Origin: Butyrivibrio fibrisolvens 16/4
GTDB taxonomy: Bacteria; Bacillota; Clostridia; Lachnospirales; Lachnospiraceae
NCBI GenBank assembly: GCA_000209815.1
Contig: FP929036.1
Span: forward strand, 1,199,110 to 1,263,109
Reading direction: 5' to 3'
Length of the DNA stretch: 64,000 nucleotides
In this document: piece after piece, positions 30,285 to 39,181 of the stretch
Position numbering within the stretch: position 1 is the first letter of the stretch
Layout of the letters: each line of letters starts with the position of its first letter
Translations under genes and position numbers: made by a program
The notes under the pieces: generated by a model
Seen by the model: the letters and a program-made list of their open reading frames with translations, nothing else
Told to the model about the DNA's origin: nothing
Databases searched by the model: none

Positions 30285-30620
30285 GTGTCAGCATATACAG
30301 CCCAAAAGCTTAAGGAGGTTAGAACTGCATCAGGATATACTCAGGATATGGTTGCTAAATATATGAAGATAAGTAGAAGACGATTGCAAGCTATTGAAGC
30401 AAATGAAAGTGCTATTAGTTCTGATGAGATAATTCAGTTTGCTAAAATCTTTCATGTGGATGTTAGAGAACTTCTCTTGGATACTTATATTGAAAGATCT
30501 GAAGAAGAACTTCTATTTAATAGATATATTTCTGTGTTTCGTTTATTTGAACAGATGGAAGATAAAGATAAGGAAGATATTATCTGGATTATGAAACAAA
30601 GAATTGGCGGATTAATATAG
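30285..30620 (+). CDS. XRE-family helix-turn-helix regulator
   Basis: 111 residues from a GTG at 30285 with GGAAGGAG 8 bases upstream; a TTG at 30222 is in frame but has no site. The HTH is LKEVRTASGYTQDMVAKYMKISRRRLQAIEANESAISSDEIIQFAKIF, unusual in having SRRRLQAIE where SRxxISxxE is common. The C-terminal ~45 residues are helical and acidic. It is the first gene of the accessory region. Target unknown. Confidence 0.75.
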   Translation: MSAYTAQKLKEVRTASGYTQDMVAKYMKISRRRLQAIEANESAISSDEIIQFAKIFHVDVRELLLDTYIERSEEELLFNRYISVFRLFEQMEDKDKEDIIWIMKQRIGGLI

Positions 30621-30651
30621 ATTATTTATTCCTTGCTGATTGAAGATTATG

Positions 30652-30699
30652 TATAATTTAAAAAGGTAAAATTAACAAATCGGCATTTGTGGGGGAATT
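30652..30699 (+). promoter_or_regulatory. Promoter-leader module in front of DUF5680 gene
   Basis: TATAAT at 30652-30657, then a short leader with AAATCGGCATTTGTGGGGG ending 4 bases before the ATG; GGGGG is the ribosome site. Similar TATAAT-leader blocks recur at 40917, 44637, 47246 and (leader only) 59403 and 59783. Confidence 0.5.
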
Positions 30700-31140
30700 A
30701 TGGACAAGAATTTACTAGATTTTTTAATAACAGCTAAGAAGGCTACTTATGCAGGCAAAGGTGCTGAGACAACTTCATCAAGGATAAAATCGCATGATTT
30801 GATTTATGAAGATGGAGATTATACGTATTACGATACATATTTAGGAACTGGCAAATTTGCTGGAGAAGAGGCTCTTTGGATTAAAGATGTTCCTTATTGG
30901 AGCATGAACTATATTGGTAGAGTTATTGGTGCCAATTTCAGTGGAGATTTTTTAAAAGAAGCGCTACTTCTAGTTCCAGAAGAAAAGCCATTCCGAGGAC
31001 CAGCAGATTATACTAAAGGTGATTACACATATCATTGTGATGTAGATGGCTCGTTTGACTGGTTCCAGGGAAAAGAAATAATTAGTTATAAAGGCAATGA
31101 AATCTATGAATGTGTTTTTCATGGAGGTTTAGTTGAATAA
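30700..31140 (+). CDS. DUF5680 domain protein
   Basis: 146 residues, soluble, matching DUF5680: LLDFLITAKKATYAGKG at the N-terminus and YYDTYLGTGKFAGEEALW in the centre, then KGDYTYHCDVDGSFDWFQGKEII. This domain often follows an HTH in regulators or stands alone in stress genes. Biochemical function unknown. The next reading frame overlaps its end. Confidence 0.75.
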   Translation: MDKNLLDFLITAKKATYAGKGAETTSSRIKSHDLIYEDGDYTYYDTYLGTGKFAGEEALWIKDVPYWSMNYIGRVIGANFSGDFLKEALLLVPEEKPFRGPADYTKGDYTYHCDVDGSFDWFQGKEIISYKGNEIYECVFHGGLVE

Positions 31141-31171
31141 GACAAATTTCGGTTTAAGAGAGGAAAATTGC

Positions 31172-31537
31172 GTGCAGAAAGTATATCTTAAAACTACAGG
31201 GCTTATTTGGTTTGTACATATATTCATAACATTTGCATTTAGTGAAAGCGCAATAAAACATAATAGGGATTTATTTAATACGTTTATAATTGCATCAGTG
31301 GTAGCTACAGTCGTAATGTTAGTGATAACAATAAAATATATAATAAAAGGATCTGAAGATAAAAAGGTATATTCCTGGTATAGTATGGATGTGTTAGGTA
31401 TATCAGCATTATGCGCGGAATTTTGTGTTTATAAGTTTGGAGGATATTTATCAAAGAATATTCCAATACTATCACTTATAGTTTTCATTTTGACATTCCT
31501 AATTACTGGGATAATATATTGCAATAAAAAAAGATAA
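31172..31537 (+). CDS. Small polytopic membrane protein
   Basis: 121 residues from a GTG at 31172 with AGAGAGG 8 bases upstream. Four membrane helices. It ends in CNKKR at an A-rich run; removing one A there would let the frame continue through 31538-31777, so this and the next entry may be one protein. I do not recognise a family. Confidence 0.5.
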   Translation: MQKVYLKTTGLIWFVHIFITFAFSESAIKHNRDLFNTFIIASVVATVVMLVITIKYIIKGSEDKKVYSWYSMDVLGISALCAEFCVYKFGGYLSKNIPILSLIVFILTFLITGIIYCNKKR

Positions 31538-31777
31538 AAATATTAAATGGATAATATATGCATTGACAGTTGCTTTTTTATTTACATTTCTCCTATAGTA
31601 GCCACAAGAAGAATTATTCATTTTAGAATAATTACAAAAAGTATTGGAGATAGACAAGTTGATTGGATAATGTTTTATGTAATAATACCGGTAATTATTG
31701 TATTTGAAATTGTAGGTACTTGCGGCCTGTTTAGGAGATTTACAAAATATGAAAAAAATGGTTTTCGAAGGAAATGA
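31538..31777 (+). CDS. Membrane protein fragment, possibly the end of the preceding gene
   Basis: An open frame encodes VATRRIIHFRIITKSI and a membrane helix MFYVIIPVIIVFEIVGTCGL. In the frame that would connect it to the previous gene the text reads KWIIYALTVAFLFTFL up to a stop at 31596, where one extra C would join SPIVATRR. Two single-base corrections thus give one ~200-residue membrane protein over 31172-31777. Alternatively a 76-residue gene starts at 31547, but it lacks a ribosome site. Confidence 0.35.
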
Positions 31778-32315
31778 AGATGTATTAAGAAATAACCTCA
31801 AAAATAATAAAGAGGTTTATATAGAGTTATATAAAGTAGATGATGACGTGCCTAGAAATAATATTATCGAGGAATATGAATATCAAAACAAAAGATTTAA
31901 CCAAGAAGATTATATAATTAGGTACAAAGAAAATAAAGATATTTTGATTGTAATAAATGATTTGGATCCTTTCTCAAAAAAAATCAAATTGAATTCTTGG
32001 ATTACAAAATGGAAACTAAAATTTGATAATAACAAGGTGGAATTAACTCAAACATTTTCTGTATCTTATGCGATATGGAAAATATTCGCAGTTATTTCAA
32101 AAATTGCATTGATACCAGCTATCATACTGATGATTAGTTCTTCAATTCTCAGGTTGATAAATCGAGTAGATTTCAAAGAAAGCATAATAGTTTTGATACT
32201 AGCTTTTGGTGGCATAATTGTTTGGAATGAAATACGTAAAATTGATAAAAAAAGGTTTAAGGTAGATTGCCCATTAGCTATTCAAAAGTATTTTGATGAA
32301 TACATTTGTAGTTAA
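31749..32315 (+). CDS. Hypothetical protein with two membrane helices
   Basis: 188 residues, overlapping the previous frame by 29 bases. Residues 1-100 are charged and soluble, followed by two membrane helices (IWKIFAVISKIALIPAIILM and IIVLILAFGGIIVW) and a short cytoplasmic end. No family recognised. AT-rich codon use resembles its two neighbours, suggesting they entered together. Confidence 0.55.
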   Translation: MKKMVFEGNEDVLRNNLKNNKEVYIELYKVDDDVPRNNIIEEYEYQNKRFNQEDYIIRYKENKDILIVINDLDPFSKKIKLNSWITKWKLKFDNNKVELTQTFSVSYAIWKIFAVISKIALIPAIILMISSSILRLINRVDFKESIIVLILAFGGIIVWNEIRKIDKKRFKVDCPLAIQKYFDEYICS

Positions 32316-32377
32316 TTCTATTTGCTGTAGATTCATTGGTGGCTTTGAGATAAAGCTTCGGGAAAAAAGAAATTAAT

Positions 32378-32456
32378 AACTTCAAATTTGTAGAGATCTA
32401 ACAATTGAATAGTGAACATAACATTGAGCAGTTATCGAAAGACAGCTGCTCTTTTT
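32378..32456 (+). repeat. Intergenic repeat 'B', copy 1, with terminator-like end
   Basis: AACTTCAAATTTGTAG, then AATTGAATAGTGAACATAACATT and a hairpin GAGCAG...CTGCTC (32426-32451) with T5. The same order of blocks occurs at 42701-42783 and 47313-47390. The stretch 32316-32500 holds nothing else. Confidence 0.6.
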
Positions 32457-32500
32457 CTATACCATTTTGATTGAAAAAATAATATTTAAGGAGGTAGGCT

Positions 32501-33406
32501 GTGAACTACGAAAGAACCAAAAATCAAAATGGTAAAAGAGAAGGAAAGGGGGGAGTAAAAACTCAAGGTGAGACAGTGGTTATTATTCCACTGGAAAAGT
32601 TGCATCCATTTCGAAACCATCCTTTTAAGGTCAGGGATGATGCTGATATGAAAAATGTGATGAGGTCTATTCAAGAAGTTGGTGTTTTGCAACCGGCTAT
32701 TGTACGACCGGATAATAATGGGGAATTTGAAATATTGTCCGGACATAGACGACATTATGCATGTAAAAAGCTTGGATTTGAATCAATTTCTTGTATTATC
32801 AGGGATATGGATGATGATTCAGCCACAATTCTTATGGTGGATAGTAATTTACAGAGGGAGGAAATTCTTCCAAGTGAGCGAGCATTTGCTTTTAAAATGA
32901 AAATGGAGGCGATGAAAAGACATGCAGGACGATGTTCAAAAAATGGTGGCCAAATTGGCCACCATTATAATGGGAAGAAGTCGAGAGAGCTAATAGCTGA
33001 GGAGGTTGGTGAAAATGCTAGAAACATTCAACGTTACATTCGGCTTACATTTTTGAATCCGGAACTTCTCCAATTAGTGGATGACAAACTTATGGGATTT
33101 AACCCGGCATACGAACTTTCTTTTTTGGACGATAAACAGCAGAAAGAGTTACTATCAGCGATTGACTATGCACAGGCTATTCCATCTTTGTCTCAAGCGC
33201 AGCGGTTGAAAAAGCTAGCTCTTTTAGGAGAGTTAACGCGGGAAGATATGTATGAGATTTTATCAGAAGAGAAGAAGCAGGATGTCGATCGTGTTGTTTT
33301 GAAGCATGACATATTAAAGCAGTTCTTTCCGAAGTCTTACACGCCTAGACAGATGGAGGAGACTATTATCAAATTATTGGAGGAGTGGCAGCAAAAAAGA
33401 GGATAA
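32501..33406 (+). CDS. Orphan ParB/Spo0J-like protein
   Basis: 301 residues from a GTG at 32501 behind AAGGAGGTAGG. The ParB nuclease-like fold is clear: PLEKLHPFRNHPFKVRDDADM, EVGVLQPAIVRP, EILSGHRRHYACKKLG (GHRR CTP-binding motif) and NLQREEILPSERAFAFKMK. A central HTH (ELIAEEVGENARNIQRYIRLT) and C-terminal helices follow. There is no ParA beside it, so it is more like plasmid/ICE ParB proteins than chromosomal Spo0J. A decayed fragment of a second copy lies at 60673-60753. A dyad GTGGCCAAATTGGCCAC lies inside the gene near 32944. Confidence 0.85.
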   Translation: MNYERTKNQNGKREGKGGVKTQGETVVIIPLEKLHPFRNHPFKVRDDADMKNVMRSIQEVGVLQPAIVRPDNNGEFEILSGHRRHYACKKLGFESISCIIRDMDDDSATILMVDSNLQREEILPSERAFAFKMKMEAMKRHAGRCSKNGGQIGHHYNGKKSRELIAEEVGENARNIQRYIRLTFLNPELLQLVDDKLMGFNPAYELSFLDDKQQKELLSAIDYAQAIPSLSQAQRLKKLALLGELTREDMYEILSEEKKQDVDRVVLKHDILKQFFPKSYTPRQMEETIIKLLEEWQQKRG

Positions 33407-33411
33407 TAAAA

Positions 33412-33440
33412 AGATGGCGAGATTATTGCTCGCCATCTTC
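33412..33440 (+). terminator. Terminator after parB-like gene
   Basis: AGATGGCGAG (33412-33421) pairs perfectly with CTCGCCATCT (33429-33438) around a 7-nt loop. No strong T-run. Confidence 0.6.
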
Positions 33441-33655
33441 AGTAAGATCAAATAGTAAATAGGATTTCCAATCATTTGTGAATCCCATGAGCGTTAAAGT
33501 ATTAATCTCCCTTAAATTAAAATGACCCGACGTGGTCCGCATTGTTAAGAGGCGTGTCGGGTACTGTTGCTATTATGGTACGCTAGGCTGCGATTAAAAG
33601 CAATACTATATTATTGGGGCACTAGATGCCGAAAACGTTGATTTTCAAGGGATTG

Positions 33656-33793
33656 CAAAAAGTGTCGTAGGATAGCACACCACCACAGGCAGCTATTGCT
33701 AACAAGTAATACACAATTGCTTGATAGTGTAACATAATATGTGTTTATAAAGCCCCAACATTCCTGGATACAGGGATTTGGGGCTTTTTGTGT
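33656..33793 (+). ncRNA. 55-nt repeated element (copy 1) with downstream terminator; candidate small RNA
   Basis: The 55-nt block 33656-33710 is nearly identical to blocks at 40443, 44376 and 60817. It contains GATAGC...GCTATT able to form a stem around an ACACCACCACAGGCA loop. About 50 bases on, AAAGCCCC...GGGGCTTTTT (near 33750-33790) forms a + strand terminator, so the unit resembles a ~130-nt transcript. No open frame is shared by the copies. The rest of 33441-33655 has only a CCCGAC...GTCGGG hairpin near 33527-33563. Confidence 0.55.
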
Positions 33794-33811
33794 AGCGTTA
33801 TTATCATAAAT

Positions 33812-33848
33812 TACGGTAAAGATATGTAAATCTGATATTTATTCCGTA
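33812..33848. repeat. TACGGtA-N23-TTCCGTA site (e)
   Basis: Inverted 7-bp arms (one mismatch) with exactly 23 bases between. One of six such sites in the window with 22-24 bp spacers. Confidence 0.6.
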
Positions 33849-33969
33849 GAAAATAATTGGTTACATAGTAATATCGAAGATTTAGAGGGAATATATTACC
33901 CGCAATAGTTTTTATTGTGGATTAAGATGGGAGAGATAATACACACAGTGGGATATTTTTAAAAATTCT

Positions 33970-34006
33970 TACGGAAAAAAATAATCAGTAGAGAGTATAT
34001 TCCGTA
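33970..34006. repeat. TACGGAA-N23-TTCCGTA site (f)
   Basis: Perfect 7-bp inverted arms 23 bases apart, 64 bases upstream of the TraG remnant. Between sites e and f (33849-33969) I see no gene. Confidence 0.65.
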
Positions 34007-34069
34007 AAATTAATGAAAAGGTAATTTTGGGGATGAGTTTGCAAAAGGAAAACAGCATTATTTATCATT

Positions 34070-34214
34070 ATGAGTGATACAGATGCTACCTTTAATTTCT
34101 TGATTTCCATGGTCTACAGTCAGCTTTTCAATCTGTTTTGTGAGAAGGCCGATGATGTGTATGGCGGCAGACTTACCGTCCACGTCAGATGCCTCATCGA
34201 TGAGACAGCCAATA
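34070..34214 (+). pseudogene. TraG/VirD4 coupling protein remnant, 5' exon
   Basis: SDTDATFNFLISMVYSQLFNLFCEKADDVYGGRLTVHVRCLIDE is the internal part of a conjugative coupling ATPase, ending in the Walker B/LIDE region. The Walker A half is absent, so the gene was truncated before or after intron entry. Joining base 34214 to 37020 restores an ATC codon and the reading ANIGQIPNL across the intron, as in intact TraG proteins. Confidence 0.85.
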
Positions 34215-37019
34215 GTGTGACACGTTCCGCGTCCAAAACGGTGGGAATAACCGACAAAAGCGCGGCATAGGGTTAACGTTGAAAATAGACCCTAGAGAAC
34301 TGTATAACTGAAGTTTCAAATGAGAGGGTAACGCCTTGAAGGGAACTCACTAAAACTTCGAATGGCATAGTCAGTACAAGGATAATTGTCATAAGCTCGG
34401 GGAAGTCGCATGAAGCACACCCTAACGGGTAACGCCGAGGAAATCTATCTGGCGGCAGGTAATGTGTGTGACAGTGCGGGTGGGGTTACCATATGGTCAG
34501 AATGACGGTTTGGAATACCGTCTGACGAAATCCCGAATGTACGGCTCTAAACGGCATAGCCTTTAGAAATGAAGGTGCACCAAGAGGTGCGCAAGTGAGG
34601 TTAAGTAAAAGTTGTTAGTATGAAAGACCTTCTGTGTTCACGGGGCATAGGTATCTTAAGTTGATTCTTGAAGATAATACTTGCAGGGCTAAAGGGACAC
34701 CTAAGTGGTAACATTCCTAAGTTATACGGAACGTGGAAAGCAACCCAACGATAGTTGTTGTACCAACGTCAAAGAGTCGAGTCACGACGAAATCCGAAGC
34801 AGAAAAGGGCTGAGGTATAAGCGTGTTTGGGGTTGTGAGAGTAGGGGCACAGTACCTATGAAGCGGTGACAATAAGCCGTGGAGGGATAGCCCCAAGTCG
34901 TTATAGTAATCCTTTTCACATCTATATAGTAATCACCGAAAGGAGATTTTCATAGCTGTCGTGGTGCGACTAAGAAAAAATCATTCTCCGCAAGGGAGCT
35001 GGTTACTATGGCAAAAAGAATTGTAAACAAAGCGGAAAGAAATGCTGAAAGATACAGTGCAAAAGAGGTTGGCTATAAGCTGTATGCTGATAGCAAGGCG
35101 GACAAGGTATTTGACCGTCTTATGCCCCCTAATAGTGGCAGACCAAAATATACTGCTAGCATACCGCAACATTTGTAAGAACGGAGGTAGTAAGACCCCA
35201 GGTACGGATGGGAAAACAATAACGGATATACAGAAACTTAAAATAGAAAAGGTTATCCAAACAGTAAGAAATAAACTGAATTATTATCAGCCTAAAAAGG
35301 TTAGAAGAGTAGAAATTTTAAAAGATAATGGGAAAACAAGACCACTTGGAATTCCTAGCATCTGGGATAGACTAATTCAGCAGTGCATCCTACAAATCCT
35401 AGAGCCGATATGCGAGGCAAAATTTCATGAGCGGAACAATGGATTTAGACCATATCGCTCTACAGAAAACGCAATCGCACAATGTTATATGATGGCTCAG
35501 ATACAACATCTTCACTTTGTGGTAGATGTAGATATCGTTGGATTCTTTGATAACATCGACCATAGCAAGCTTATACGGCAACTTTGGGGCTTGGGCATAC
35601 AAGATAGAAAACTTATCATGATAATAAAACAAATGCTAAAAGCAGATATTTTGTTTAATGATGTGGTAATCACTCCTGAGACCGGAACGCCACAAGGCGG
35701 TATACTTTCACCACTACTGGCGAATGTAGTCCTTAATGAACTTGATTGGTGGATAGCGAGTCAATGGGAGATATTTAAAATCAAAGAAGGTATATCAGGA
35801 TTAGAATTCCCTAAAACTGATGCAGATGGAAATGTCTATACAGTAGATAGGTCGCAAAAATGGAAAAAGCTACGAAAGACAAGTAATCTCAAAGAAATGT
35901 ATATCGTGAGATATGCAGATGACTTTAAAATATTTTGTAGAGATTACAAATCAGCGAAGAAAACCATGGAAGCAACAAAGAAGTGGCTTGCAGAGAATCT
36001 TCATTTGCTAACGAGTGATGAAAAATCGGGCATAACAAATCTGCGAAAGAACTACACGACTTTCCTCGGGATTAAGTTTAAAGTAGTGCCAAAGGGCGAA
36101 AAGTGGGTTATAAAATCACATATTGCAGACAAGAGCGCTAAGAAAGTCACTCAAAAGTTACAAGACGCTTGGGGAGACATAAAGAACCCGAGTAACGCTA
36201 ATGACATCAACAGATATATTGATAGATTTAATGCGATGGTAGTTGGAATGCACAACTACTACAGTATGGCAACCCATGTCTGCGGAGACTTCTCGGACAT
36301 AGCTTTTAGGGCTGTAGGCAAAGCTAATGGAATGAACCACAACGGAAAATTCTTACCGCTTGAAAAACATGGAGAATTCACTAGTTTATTTCTGAAGGAT
36401 AGGTATGGAAAGTCTAAAAGGTGCAGATGGATAAAAGGTAGAGTAATTGTTCCTGTAAGCTATGTGCAGCACGTCCACCCTAAGTTTAAAAGGAGAGATG
36501 TTAACAAGTACATTCCAAAATATACGGATAACGAAAACTGTATTAGCTTTTCAGTCATGAAATATATGATGGAAAATGCTGAGTTATTCCCTAACCTTGA
36601 AATGGCAGATAATGCGTTATCGAGGTACATTGCTCAAAAAGGAAAGTGTGCCATTTTGCACACTGAACTCGTTATAGGGGATATGAGATGCCTACACATT
36701 AAACACCCCAAAGGCGAACGTAATGACACTTACAAAAATTTGATACTTGTATCAAAAGACATGGCAAGGGTTATTACCTCAGCAGATAAAGAAGTACTAA
36801 ATACGTATTTAAGGGAACTAAAACTTACTACCGAAATGCAAGATAAGATTAACAAACTTAGAGGTCTTAGAGACCTTGAACCTATACAATTCAAAGACTA
36901 TATAGGTGCTACAAATTGATTACTGACGATGGAACGCCGTGTGATGGGAAACTATCACGCACGGTGTGGAGCGGGGGAAAAGCCCGAGGTGATAACACCA
37001 GAGGCTTACCTATCGCTAT
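34215..37019 (+). mobile_element. Group II intron (2805 bp) inserted in traG
   Basis: The 5' end GTGTGACACG fits the GUGYG consensus, and the 3' end is ...CGCTAT. Domain V is recognisable near 36932-36967 as a GCCGTGTGATG/GAAA/CTATCACGCACGGT hairpin, followed by a domain VI-like hairpin with the ACCTATC end. Splicing at these points rejoins the TraG frame exactly, which fixes the boundaries. 34215-35007 is structured ribozyme sequence without a gene, and the intron-encoded protein sits in domain IV. Confidence 0.88.
35008..36919 (+). CDS. ltrA: Group II intron reverse transcriptase/maturase (frameshifted)
   Basis: Starts MAKRIVNKAERNAERYSAKE at 35008. A C5 run at 35125-35129 has one C too many; with four the frame continues MPLIVADQNILLAYRNICKNGG, giving about 637 residues. 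RT motifs follow in order: GKTRPLGIPSIWDRLIQQ, HERNNGFRPYRSTENAI, VVDVDIVGFFDNIDH, GTPQGGILSPLLANVVLNELD and the catalytic YADD in YIVRYADDFKIF. The maturase X domain follows. The C-terminal CAILHTELVIGDMRCLHIKHP segment resembles a degenerate HNH endonuclease. Confidence 0.92.
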
Positions 37020-37471
37020 TCGGACAGATCCCAAACTTGAAAAAGCTGGTAGCAACTATCCGAACCCGTGAGATTAGTGCGTGCCTGTTCCTGCAGTCGA
37101 AGTCCCAGCTGAAAGCCATCTATAAGGACAACACGGATACCATCATAGAAAATATGGATTCTCAGTTGTTCCTTGGTGGCACTGAGCCAACCACCCTGAA
37201 AGATTTATCTCAGTTCCTTGGAAAAGAAACCATCGACATGTATAACACCGGCGAGAGCAGGGGCAACAATCCTTCCTACTCCATAAACTATCAGAAGAGT
37301 GGAAAGGACCTCATGACCGTGGATGAAATCGCAGTCATAGATGGCGACAAGTGCATCCTGCAGCTTCGAGGTGTACGTCCATTTTTGTCGGACAAATATG
37401 ATGTCACCCAGCATCCACTTTATAAGGAGACAGGCGAGTATGATGAGAGGAATAAGTTGGATATCCAATAG
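37020..37471 (+). pseudogene. TraG/VirD4 coupling protein remnant, 3' exon
   Basis: Continues GQIPNLKKLVATIRTREISACLFLQSKSQLKAIYKDN to RGVRPFLSDKYDVTQHP and a natural-looking C-terminus. It is the conserved second half of the coupling ATPase. With the N-terminal half missing and no other tra genes in the window, it is a relic of a conjugative element. Confidence 0.85.
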
Positions 37472-37541
37472 TTTGTGCATCAGAATCTGAAGCTTAAAAA
37501 GGGTGAGATGTTTGATGTGATTAGGCTTTAATGGAATTTAG

Positions 37542-37602
37542 GCACCTCTTCTAATGAGTAATATGGTAAGATTATTAGAGCACGGAGAGGTGCTTATTTT
37601 TA
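37542..37602 (+). terminator. Terminator-like hairpin after the TraG remnant
   Basis: GCACCTCT (37542-37549) pairs with AGAGGTGC (37586-37593), then TTATTTTT. Confidence 0.55.
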
Positions 37603-37627
37603 CAAATCGGGATTAGTGGAGTAGAAC

Positions 37628-38830
37628 ATGGATAAAAAAAAGGCTTTGTCTGGCGCCATAACATTTATAACCCTGATGGGAATCGTAAGTCTGTTTTCGG
37701 ACATGACTCATGAAGGCGCAAGAAGCATATTGGGCGAATATCTGAACCTCGCAGGGGCATCCGCTGCAACCATCGGATTTGTGTCCGGTATAGGAGAATT
37801 GTGCGGGTATTCACTAAGGCTCATATCCGGATTTATAGCAGATAAAACGAAGAAATACTGGACATTTGTTATCACAGGCTATGTAATACAGGCTTTGGCG
37901 ATTCCTGCACTGGCACTCGTACCTGAACATGGCTGGATTTGGGCCTGCGGTCTTGTGATCCTGGAGCGTATCGGAAAAGCGATAAAAAAGCCTGCCAAAA
38001 ACACATTGGTAAGCTTTGCGGCAAGCGAGATCGGAACCGGAAAAGGCTTTGCCTATCAGGAGTTTCTGGATCAGCTTGGCGCGTTTCTCGGACCGGTACT
38101 GCTTTTTGTAACAGCTCTTGTAAAAGGTACAGACGACCTTTTTACAACGTATAGGATCTCTTTTGCGATACTGCTTGTTCCTGCAATGATCACCATAGCT
38201 CTTGTTTTGACAGCAAAGATAAGATACCCTGATCCGGAGATCTTTGAAAAGCAGGAAGATAAACCGGCAAGCTTTGAATTCAGGAAGTCATTTGTTCTGT
38301 TCATGGCGGCTATCTGCTTTTTTGCTTTTGGCTTTGCAGACTTCACCCTGATCACACTTCATTCGGCTAATACCGGAGCATTTAATGAATCCATGCTCAG
38401 CCTGCTATATGCTGGGGCAATGGCTGTGGATGCCTTTGCTGCACTATTCTTTGGCTGGCTTTATGATAAGGTCGGGCTGAAGGCTCTGATCATTTCCACA
38501 CTATGCAGCACATTCTTCTCATGTTTTGTTTTTATGACTGGAAATGCCTGGTTGATCGGAGCTGGGATAATTCTGTGGGGGATTGGAATGGGTGCGCAGG
38601 AAAGTATTATGAAAGCAGCTGTCAGCGGAATCGTCCCGCGTTCCATGCGAAGCACCGGTTTCGGAATATTTGAGACAGGATTTGGTATTGCGTGGTTTCT
38701 GGGCAGTTGGCTTCTCGGTGCCCTGTATGATTTGAATTCTGTGTATCTTGTCACTGTGTCTGTGGTATCACAGTTTCTGGCGATTGCATTTTATGCTTTA
38801 TGCCTCCGGTGCAATAAGACAGAGTGCTAA
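37628..38830 (+). CDS. MFS transporter
   Basis: 400 residues, about twelve membrane helices, with a central cytoplasmic loop (ILTAKIRYPDPEIFEKQEDKPASFEFRKS). The N-terminal SLFSDMTHEGARSILGEYL belongs to a sub-family found in clostridia and methanogens that resembles fosmidomycin-resistance-type exporters. Substrate unknown. Its G+C and codon choice (GGC, CTG, CCG more frequent) differ from neighbours, pointing to a separate origin. The ATG at 37628 has only a weak TGGAG site. Confidence 0.78.
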   Translation: MDKKKALSGAITFITLMGIVSLFSDMTHEGARSILGEYLNLAGASAATIGFVSGIGELCGYSLRLISGFIADKTKKYWTFVITGYVIQALAIPALALVPEHGWIWACGLVILERIGKAIKKPAKNTLVSFAASEIGTGKGFAYQEFLDQLGAFLGPVLLFVTALVKGTDDLFTTYRISFAILLVPAMITIALVLTAKIRYPDPEIFEKQEDKPASFEFRKSFVLFMAAICFFAFGFADFTLITLHSANTGAFNESMLSLLYAGAMAVDAFAALFFGWLYDKVGLKALIISTLCSTFFSCFVFMTGNAWLIGAGIILWGIGMGAQESIMKAAVSGIVPRSMRSTGFGIFETGFGIAWFLGSWLLGALYDLNSVYLVTVSVVSQFLAIAFYALCLRCNKTEC

Positions 38831-38920
38831 CAATTCCAGTTTGTTGGAATGAGCATTATACCGGAAGATAATCGCATAATTCAGGTTTGTCGGACAAAAC
38901 TAAATAAAACCTTACATAGG

Positions 38921-38958
38921 CCAGTACTTCTGGGGACGCCCAGATTGATTTGTACTGG
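38921..38958. repeat. CCAGTAC-N24-GTACTGG inverted repeat
   Basis: Seven-bp arms with 24 bases between, preceded (38866-38892) by an AATCGCATAATTCAGGTTTGTCG block related to repeat B. The arms resemble the GGCAGTAC/GTACTGC arms at 44529 and 55307. The stretch 38831-39085 otherwise holds no gene. Confidence 0.5.
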
Positions 38959-39085
38959 TCTATTATTATGCCCATTTTTAGCGCAGAGAATGGAAGCTAG
39001 AAGAGAAAAACATGGCATTTTTTAATTCAGCAATCACAGTATTACAAATATTAGTATCGTATATTGTTTTGATGGCTTAATATAA

Positions 39086-39140
39086 TTAAGTAAGGCGTAA
39101 ATGCAACGTAAAAAAATACGTTGCATTTACGTCTTACTTA
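39086..39140. repeat. 24-bp near-perfect inverted repeat upstream of the AlbA_2 gene
   Basis: Arms 39086-39109 and 39117-39140 match except for one wobble, with an A-rich loop of ~7. It ends 42 bases before the next start codon. No T-run, so it may be an operator or a small mobile palindrome rather than a terminator. Confidence 0.6.
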
Positions 39141-39181
39141 TCATATGATGATATTGAAATGAACATTAGGAGGAATTGCCA

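Noticed and set aside
33656-33710. Known riboswitch (preQ1, c-di-GMP, SAM)
   Set aside because: None of the conserved cores fit, and the element lies after genes rather than in leaders.
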